A stretch of DNA of 64,000 nt. Source: Ceriagrion tenellum. Its lineage: Eukaryota > Arthropoda > Insecta > Odonata > Coenagrionidae. The stretch spans positions 73,148,123 through 73,212,122 of the forward strand of contig OY720636.1 of assembly GCA_963169105.1 (NCBI GenBank), in the 5' to 3' direction. Shown one piece after another: positions 60,601 through 64,000 of the stretch (position 1 is its first letter; each line of letters begins with the position of its first letter). The notes under the pieces were generated by a model that worked only from the letters and a program-made list of their open reading frames with translations, ran no database searches and was not told where the DNA came from. The position numbers and the translations under genes are program-made.

Positions 60601-63600
60601 ATTTCATTTCTGTAACTCAAGACCTCTTATGTCCCAAAAAATTAGGATTCAGAAATATTAACAATAAATTATTATGATAATGCTTAACAATAGTTTGGAA
60701 TTTTTCTTTTCTTTACAGAGGGGACTAACAAATGGTGCAATTTTTATTCCTTAGGGAAAACTAAATTTGTCCAAAGCTAAGATGAAAATATAGCATTTAG
60801 TACATTTTAAACTATTAACTTTCTTACTTTCATAGAAATCATTCAATGAAAGGATAGTTTTAAAATTGATAAACATTTCAATTTAATATGAACCGACTGA
60901 GTAATTGGTCAATTTTATCCTACCTTGTGAGGGTGTTTCACGTGGACACAAAATCCCAATTCTTTCAGAACCCTCCTCTCAGCTTTTATCACCTGTGTTT
61001 TTAATGCAATGTAGTTTTGATCCAGGATCATTGGCTGAATAGTCCTGAAACATACCAGACAAAGGAACCACATGTCGATCTATATGCTAAGAGATTTGAA
61101 GGCTAAAAAATCCATACCTCAGAAACTGGGAATGCTTATTTATGACATTCCTAATTTCTTATCCCACTTGTAACTGCTATTAAAGTTTGTTATTTAAATA
61201 CCCCTCATATTAGAAAAATAAAATTGCACGTGAATTTGAGACAATAGCTATGAAAATACAATATAGCAACAATTACTAAAATTACAGCATATAAAATGCA
61301 GCACAACAATGCTAGCAAAAAAGGGGCATTTGAGGAATAATGCTGGAAAAACCCATGCAATGAATTTCAAAAATTTCAAATTCCAACTGCTGGCAGTTAC
61401 AAAACTACTAGGATCACACTCATTCAAAGAAACAATTCTTCACTGAATTTCAAGACACTGGCAAATATGAGCATAAATTTTGAGTACTTTATTGGAGAAT
61501 ATTGTTTTGGTGTAGGTCAAATTTTCAACTTAAAAAACTCAAGCAACCATAATCATTGTTTCTTCAAATTTATTGACCAGCTTAGGGCTTATTGTGAGTG
61601 TGAAATAACAGTTTTAAAAGCACCATACAACAGCAAACCCAAGGACTTAAGCCTCTTTCTTAAAGTCAAATCTGAGAAAGTAAATCTAAATAACAGACAA
61701 AAAGAGATAATTCTCATATGCAAGAGCAATTGTGTCCAAAACCACAATTATCATTTATAGACACAGTTACAGGTGGTATTACTTATGTAAAAATAAATTT
61801 CAATCAAGTACTTCCATCTCATTCCATATTCAGAACATATTAAGTGGTAAAATTAAAACATTAGCAGTTAAGGCATTCAATGAAACATAGCAACTGACTT
61901 TAAGTTGAATTCTACTCTCCAAGACTGATTTACACTCAAATGACGAGTTTTTCTCAACAATCTTGAATGTACTATTAAAATTTCAATATTCAACCTACAT
62001 CAATGAAGAGTTACTCAGTATGACCAAACAAAGATGAATAGTAATGATTTCCTTCCTTATACCAATCCTGATGTGATCTTCAACTTCTCATGAATTACAT
62101 CATTAGATTCAATAAGTCAATCAGAGCAACATTCCATCAATGTTATGGATCTAATTTCTTACATTTCCTGTATAAATAAAATTTACCAACAGCACCAATT
62201 GCACGATGCTCATAAGTTCAAGCCACTGAAGCAACAAACGCAAACCAGATTGTTCCATCCAAGTAAGTTGGCATTTCTGCCCTGGCGATGAAATTGTCAC
62301 GACTTTACCTTTACACCACATCATGATGACAGTACTTCCAATTCCAATACAATCATCTAGTAAAAACCTGGAAAGCAGAAATCTGGCTCATTAAGACAAT
62401 GGCATCACACAAAATTGTGCATTCAAAGGCAGGGGAAAATGAGCATGTCGCTTGGAAACTTAGTTAAACGTTTTTCTCTTTCAATTTCTTTCATTTTTCT
62501 CTTAAATTGGGCAACTTGTATGCCATCCGACTGGTGTCTTGCGGGCATACCGCAGGGGCCCACATGAGTGTATACATGTTTAACCTTTTGGATTGAGCTC
62601 GCCGGCTCACTCATGTGAGAAGCAGAGAGGGCTGGCTTCACCACAGAGGGAGAAATTGTGGAAGGAGGAGTTTTTTGACTCATTCACCACCGACCGGACG
62701 AGATCTGTGGAGAGCAATTGAAAACACATCTGAGCACCGTGTCACCTCTGTGCAAGAGCGGCAAAGGCTTGGTTGCTAACCCACGTAGACAATAAATGCT
62801 CACGCCCACACTCTCTCACAAACATACTAAAATTACCAAGTTTACATTTACTTGATAAATTAACCCATGTACAGGACTGTACTCCACATGATTATTTCAA
62901 TTGAACCAGGAGTTAAAAACAGTCACAACTTACAACATAGATAATCAATAGGAATATTACATAACTAATACAAGCCTTCATAGAAATAAACTCATAAGGG
63001 TGATAATTGTGCCAAGAAATAAAAGTATGTTCATTATGACAATGAGTACACACAATGCTGAAATACGAATAATAAAACAGCAATATACATGACAAAAATG
63101 TTTTTAAGTGTAACTGGACCCATTTATATTTGAAAATTCAGTCGTCAAACATAGTATTTTCCAGGCCGTACATACTGACATAAGGTTTATGATCAATTGA
63201 CTTTACGATAAAAAATTCAATATTGAGGAGATATTGCCAAAACCCCAGCCTCAACACTTAAGTCACTATGTTCCATGGAATGCCTGAACTACAACACGAT
63301 GCAAGTTAAAAATTATTTCTGCAATGAACTTGAAATATTCTCAATGTTAGGCTGCAAAATCTGGGCCGTTTAATAATAAACATTAGTGATACTTACTTTC
63401 CATTCTTCACTTGCTTTATATGATAAAACACGTTTATCACATCCCTAATTCTTCTTGGTGCTTCTTCGATTTTAGATGCTAAACATACGCATCCCATTGC
63501 CGTTGGTTCCATCGGATGTCTTACAAATGACTTTGAATAATAAAATCGTTGAAAAAGTACTTGGCCTGTAGCCATAGCAACCTTAAATGCAAGCAATGCG

Positions 63601-63917
63601 CGATAGTAACACCATTCATGTCAAGCTTCCACCACGATGAATTATCCAAATGTGGGCAAAAAGAGTCAATATGTGTAAATAAATGTGCATACCTGAGGTA
63701 ACTTGAGGAGAATTCCAGCGGTTTGTATGAGCTCGCAGCCCAGTATCCTTAAATCAGTTTCTGTACCTGTATCCAAACCGTCCAGTTGAGACGGAGTCGG
63801 TGACAACTTCTCTTCTGGTAGTAAACAATTCTTTAGCGTTAAAACCACTTTACCATACGGTTTTGCACCAGTTTTTAAACCTGATGCGACTTGGTTATCC
63901 AGTTTTGGAGTACCCAT
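24373..63917 (-). CDS. CycL: Cyclin L, complete spliced gene (8 coding exons, 635 aa)
   Basis: Coding exons are 63917-63693, 63581-63397, 61044-60924, 56627-56563, 35941-35737, 34672-34236, 29452-29015 and 24604-24373. They total 1908 nt with all split codons joining in frame. Residues ~20-190 hold the first cyclin box, with YGKVVLTLKNCLLPEEKLSP, LRILGCELIQTAGILL, ASKIEEAPRRIRDVINVF and ERRVLKELGFCVHVKHPHK. Exons 4-5 hold the second box, with NYMNDSLRTDVFVRYQPETV and ACACIYLTAR. Exons 6-8 form a low-complexity Ser/Arg-rich tail (SRSRSRERSRKK). This is the cyclin L family pattern: a nuclear-speckle cyclin that partners CDK11 and influences transcription and splicing. The length is somewhat above the human and fly proteins. 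The ATG at 63917 is the first Met in frame; no upstream in-frame ATG precedes the nearest stop. A possible 5'-UTR splice donor (CAG|GTATCT) lies about 35 nt upstream. Confidence 0.96.
24605..29014 (-). other. Cyclin L intron 7, no recognised element
   Basis: AT-rich. A 17-bp unit (AATTTATAGTGTAGAAA) is repeated about 2.5 times at 24820-24860. A GC-rich purine tract lies at 27455-27620. I see no exon or transposon I can name. Confidence 0.5.
29015..29452 (-). CDS. CycL: Cyclin L exon 7 (RS domain)
   Basis: Acceptor CTTTTAG, donor AAAG|GTTAGT. Contains a proline run (PPPTLPPPPVP) and the RS stretch TRSRSRSRERSRKKTSSRSK. Confidence 0.93.
31173..31260 (+). repeat. 88-bp insertion in the piggyBac transposase, shortened copy of 33489-33631
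   Basis: Both copies start TACGAGGTAAATTTATGC and end AACTAGATTA in the same orientation. They differ by a few substitutions and a ~55-bp gap in this copy. It separates the transposase piece ending DESLLLY from the piece starting WRQYICSKRARFGVK. Confidence 0.9.
33489..33631 (+). repeat. 143-bp source-like copy in the piggyBac 5' region
   Basis: Full-length relative of the 88-bp insert at 31173-31260. Lies between the transposase start and the right-hand terminal repeat. Confidence 0.9.
34236..34672 (-). CDS. CycL: Cyclin L exon 6
   Basis: Acceptor CTGTGTAG. Starts PNAEELERRVEELMKQYQEA, a charged helix seen after the cyclin boxes in the family, then Ser/Thr/Pro-rich linker and HRHRRSRRNSTS. 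Donor TCTAG|GTTGGT is chosen over the nearby GTATAA because it keeps frame with exon 7. Confidence 0.9.
35737..35941 (-). CDS. CycL: Cyclin L exon 5
   Basis: Acceptor CTCATTTAG, donor AAG|GTGATA. Encodes NYMNDSLRTDVFVRYQPETV and on to ILRLYKRPK, the second cyclin box. Separated from exon 4 by a 20.6-kb intron. Confidence 0.96.
35942..37319 (-). other. Cyclin L intron 4, element-free part
   Basis: AT-rich sequence with no exon or repeat family recognised. Confidence 0.4.
37318..39564. mobile_element. 2.24-kb pogo/Tigger-type element without transposase
   Basis: TA at 37318-37319 precedes CAGTAAACTCTCGTTATTAC. The right end reads AATAAGGAGAGTCTACTG followed by TA at 39563-39564. The termini are imperfect inverted repeats starting CAGTARACTC, as in the pogo branch of Tc1/mariner. 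I recognise no transposase motifs inside. A GC-rich, nearly 300-bp block (37980-38270) differs sharply in base composition from the AT-rich rest and may be captured sequence. Confidence 0.7.
40923..42822 (-). mobile_element. Second, more decayed piggyBac copy
   Basis: The transposase remnant at about 42520-41440 on the minus strand mirrors the first copy: WRIITAEIRVFLAPVILQ, DLKIRQHLYF with NAKLDKIWKVHKKF, ERDVTIDERPIKGG (first catalytic Asp kept), and near 41590-41450 NHFVLYCITGGSKVHLDF. It is broken by many stops. Possible ends are TTAACCACTTCCCTAACG at 40923 and CATAAGGGAAAAGGGTTAG near 42801-42819, similar to the first copy's TTAACCCCTTCTCTG. The outer limits are less certain than the coding remnant. 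Confidence 0.72.
43240..43452. mobile_element. 209-bp mariner-type MITE
   Basis: Perfect inverted repeats CAGGGTGGGGCAGAATGGAC at 43242 and its complement ending at 43450, each flanked by TA (43240-43241, 43451-43452). No coding capacity. TA duplication and CAGGG ends fit a Tc1/mariner-related non-autonomous element. Confidence 0.9.
43845..44342 (+). mobile_element. Decayed LINE RT fragment
   Basis: Reads HEVRQGYLSRPSLFNINVKD, matching the RT motif 'GVRQGCPLSP.LFN.Y..D'. Later fragments recall 'NKSKV' and 'TND'. The piggyBac-like MITE at 44347 interrupts or borders it. Confidence 0.65.
44343..45500. mobile_element. 1.15-kb piggyBac-like MITE with TTAA duplication
   Basis: TTAACCCTTTCCCTACGAAGG at left and GGCGCGAAAGGGTTAA at right give inverted termini TTAACCCTTTC (44343 and ending 45500). 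There is no transposase. The left end carries three tandem ~44-bp units. The relation to the larger piggyBac elements is inferred from the TTAA target and CCCTTTCCC-type ends. Confidence 0.8.
44356..44468 (+). repeat. Tandem repeat, about 2.5 units of 44 bp
   Basis: Units share GTGTATACAAGGC and TGAATTTTTCTTCGCTAAAG. They lie just inside the left terminus of the MITE, where transposase-binding subterminal repeats usually sit. Confidence 0.88.
45540..45605 (-). repeat. Possible tRNA-like SINE remnant
   Basis: The minus strand holds GGATTCAAGTCC, matching a Pol III B box (GGTTCRANTCC). No clear A box or target duplication was found, so this is tentative. Confidence 0.25.
46477..46826. mobile_element. 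348-bp pogo/Tigger-type MITE
   Basis: The left end is CAGTAGAGCGTCAACAAACC at 46479. The right end complements as CAGTAGAGCGTCGATAATCC, ending at 46826. TA precedes the left end; the right flank is AA (one mutation). The terminus matches the Tigger-type pattern I know (CAGT.GAGC.TC....ATCCGG). Confidence 0.85.
47719..48183 (+). pseudogene. pogo/Tigger transposase C-terminal fragment
   Basis: In shifting frames it reads AWMTTSIFENFLRG, LLFVDHCAAHP, and IFPANTQSHLHPLDQGI. These correspond to the DDE/D transposase core 'LL.DN..AH' and 'PLDQG' of pogo-like elements. A C-terminal 'ALHF' to 'CFRKAGF' equivalent follows (MHAMHFGKYARDFVSKENIT, then CFKAAGFS). The N-terminal CENP-B-like DNA-binding part is absent. 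The coding remnant runs directly into the copia element at about 48184. Confidence 0.8.
48184..51546 (+). mobile_element. Truncated, inactive Ty1/copia retrotransposon
   Basis: Order of domains on the plus strand: gag end (LTLPFVKNHLLDEE), zinc knuckle CHNCGKPGHVRAEC at 48421-48462, and a protease site near 48652 reading LDSVATEHL (the catalytic DSG has become DSV). Next is GAG-pre-integrase LWHQRLGNISKDGL with CEHCLAGK. The integrase D,D,E residues are at 49229, 49418 and 49526. The RT has KWVFKVK, QLDVKNAFLHGNL, KSLYGLKHAPREW and YVDD ending 50709. RNase H remnants (IVYEENNSCIA, KHINVKYHFVRD) follow. The stretch between RT and RNase H is shortened by an internal deletion near 50870. In-frame stops occur at 49326 and just after the integrase Glu. 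A purine tract TTGAGGTGGTG precedes TGTTAGAATGTTACAA at 51385, which I take as the start of the 3' LTR. No 5' LTR is seen. Confidence 0.92.
51385..51546 (+). repeat. Probable copia 3' LTR (partial or end uncertain)
   Basis: Starts TGTTAGAATG after a polypurine tract and contains a TATAAAT at about 51442. The downstream end is placed where the LINE B copy begins; no matching 5' LTR exists in the window to confirm it. Confidence 0.5.
52496..52531 (-). ncRNA. Hammerhead-ribozyme-like motif
   Basis: Reads CTGAAGA, ATCA...TGAT (stem II), GAAA, CCCGGG (minimal stem III), then TC giving a GTC triplet. All core boxes match the consensus. The very short stem III is the form reported in Penelope-like retroelements. 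Confidence 0.5.
52751..52786 (+). ncRNA. Degenerate hammerhead-like motif in the opposite arm
   Basis: CTGAAAA...GACAAAACCTGG aligns base by base with the minus-strand core at 52531-52496 but has lost the GAAA and GTC boxes. It is probably inactive. Confidence 0.35.
53186..56562 (-). other. Cyclin L intron 4, 5' part without recognised elements
   Basis: From the exon 4 donor to the LINE B copy there is AT-rich sequence. No exon or transposon family was recognised. Confidence 0.4.
56563..56627 (-). CDS. CycL: Cyclin L exon 4
   Basis: Acceptor TTTTTTCAG, donor GTGAGT. Encodes IIVMYLQVLSFEKHQALMQL and ends two bases into a Trp codon. The 65-nt exon is too short for ORF calling. Confidence 0.94.
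57314..57484 (-). mobile_element. Short Penelope-like terminal element with hammerhead-like motif (copy 2)
   Basis: TAACAGGAGCA flanks both sides (57314-57324 and 57474-57484), around an insert at 57325-57473 inside LINE A. On the minus strand it contains a 27-bp inverted repeat (AATAAGAAAGAGRACAACTT type). The hammerhead-like core is at 57447-57416, and the element ends ACCACCAAGTGATACTG, the 3' motif shared with the other two copies. The target duplication shows retro-style insertion. Confidence 0.7.
57416..57447 (-). ncRNA. Hammerhead-ribozyme-like motif
   Basis: TTGAAGA (one mismatch to CUGANGA), short weak stem II, GAAA, CCTGGG, then TC giving GTC. It is flanked by arms ACTTTTAC and GTAAAAGT that could extend a helix. 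Confidence 0.4.
59493..59915. mobile_element. PIF/Harbinger-like MITE
   Basis: The left end is AGCCTGAATCACACAATCAT at 59496. The right end is the complement AGCCTGAATCACATGATCAT, ending 59912. TTA flanks both (59493-59495, 59913-59915). The 3-bp TTA target and AGCCTGAATCAC-type terminus fit PIF/Harbinger. Internal 'GATAGCTC' and 'TCACACGGTCATTTT' repeats echo the ends. No coding frame. Confidence 0.8.
59916..60923 (-). other. Cyclin L intron 3 remainder, no recognised feature
   Basis: AT-rich sequence with no exon or named repeat seen. The same holds for intron 2 outside the candidate alternative exon (61045-62584 and 62705-63396). Confidence 0.4.
60924..61044 (-). CDS. CycL: Cyclin L exon 3
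   Basis: Acceptor TGTTTCAG, donor AAG|GTAGGA. Encodes TIQPMILDQNYIALKTQVI and ERRVLKELGFCVHVKHPHK. Confidence 0.96.
62585..62704 (-). other. Candidate alternative (poison) exon in cyclin L intron 2
   Basis: Good acceptor TTGCTCTCCACAG before 62704 and a plausible donor AAAAG|GTTAAA after 62585, giving 120 nt. Read in the phase left by exon 2 it would add about eight residues and hit TGA. Inclusion would therefore truncate the protein inside the first cyclin box or trigger nonsense-mediated decay. The block is more GC-rich than the intron around it and has a long open frame in another phase (62683-62423), a sign of possible constraint. Mammalian cyclin L genes are known to use alternative exons giving truncated forms. 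The exon here is inferred. Confidence 0.35.
63397..63581 (-). CDS. CycL: Cyclin L exon 2
   Basis: Acceptor ATTTAAG, donor GTAAGT. Encodes VAMATGQVLFQRFYYSKSFV and the family signature ASKIEEAPRRIRDVINVF. Ends two bases into a Lys codon that exon 3 completes. Confidence 0.96.
63693..63917 (-). CDS. CycL: Cyclin L exon 1
   Basis: 75 codons, start MGTPKLDNQ, donor CAG|GTATGC. Contains the conserved NCLLPEEKLSPTPS and DLRILGCELIQTAG. Confidence 0.95.
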
Positions 63918-64000
63918 CACTCTGTTACACTTAAGTGTTCGCAGAGATACCTGGATAAATAAAATGTCGGAACACGAAGCTTTCGATGTTCATGAAGTTC

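Overview
This is a TE-rich, AT-rich animal nuclear window, most likely from an arthropod (probably an insect). I cannot name the species. The evidence is spliced genes with GT-AG introns, a long cyclin L gene with an SR-type tail, an intron-containing ribosomal protein gene, and many animal-type transposons. There are no operons or ribosome binding sites. Most open frames in the window are chance or decayed transposon frames.

Three host genes are supported. (1) A terminal exon of an ankyrin-repeat protein, closest by recall to ANKRD49, lies on the plus strand at 3264-3454. Its upstream exons appear to be outside the window. (2) RpL22 (60S ribosomal protein eL22) is complete on the minus strand, 18400 to 13571. 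It has five coding exons that join in frame to 139 aa. (3) Cyclin L is complete on the minus strand, 63917 to 24373. Its eight coding exons sum to 1908 nt and join in frame to 635 aa. The N-terminal two thirds carries the paired cyclin boxes. The last three exons carry the Ser/Arg-rich tail typical of the CDK11 partner that acts in transcription and pre-mRNA splicing. Intron 4 of cyclin L is about 20.6 kb and is packed with transposons.

Layout: 1-2.1 kb, a Penelope-like RT/GIY-YIG fossil split by a SINE; 3.3 kb, the ankyrin exon; 4.3-6.1 kb, a 5'-truncated LINE; 7.0-7.7 kb, a foldback element with ~190 bp inverted arms; 7.8-8.3 kb, a Penelope-like 3' end; 8.5-11.8 kb, a second LINE family carrying a 466 bp insertion; 12.7-13.1 kb, a small DNA element; 13.6-18.4 kb, RpL22; 20-24 kb, MITEs and decayed LINEs; 24.4-63.9 kb, cyclin L, whose introns hold a piggyBac with recognisable TTAA ends (29.9-33.8), a pogo-type element (37.3-39.6), a second piggyBac fossil (41.4-42.5), several MITEs, a pogo/Tigger transposase fragment fused to a truncated copia element (47.7-51.5), LINE copies and a PIF/Harbinger-like MITE.

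The best lead for something unusual is a set of three dispersed short elements, at 7.8, 52.5-52.9 and 57.3-57.5 kb. They share a CCACYAAGTGA-like 3' end and a hammerhead-ribozyme-like core (CUGANGA...GAAA...GUC). I interpret them as termini of Penelope-like retroelements. Second is a likely poison exon in cyclin L intron 2. Third is a piggyBac whose coding region is interrupted by a shortened copy of its own 5' region. All calls come from reading the sequence; no searches were run.
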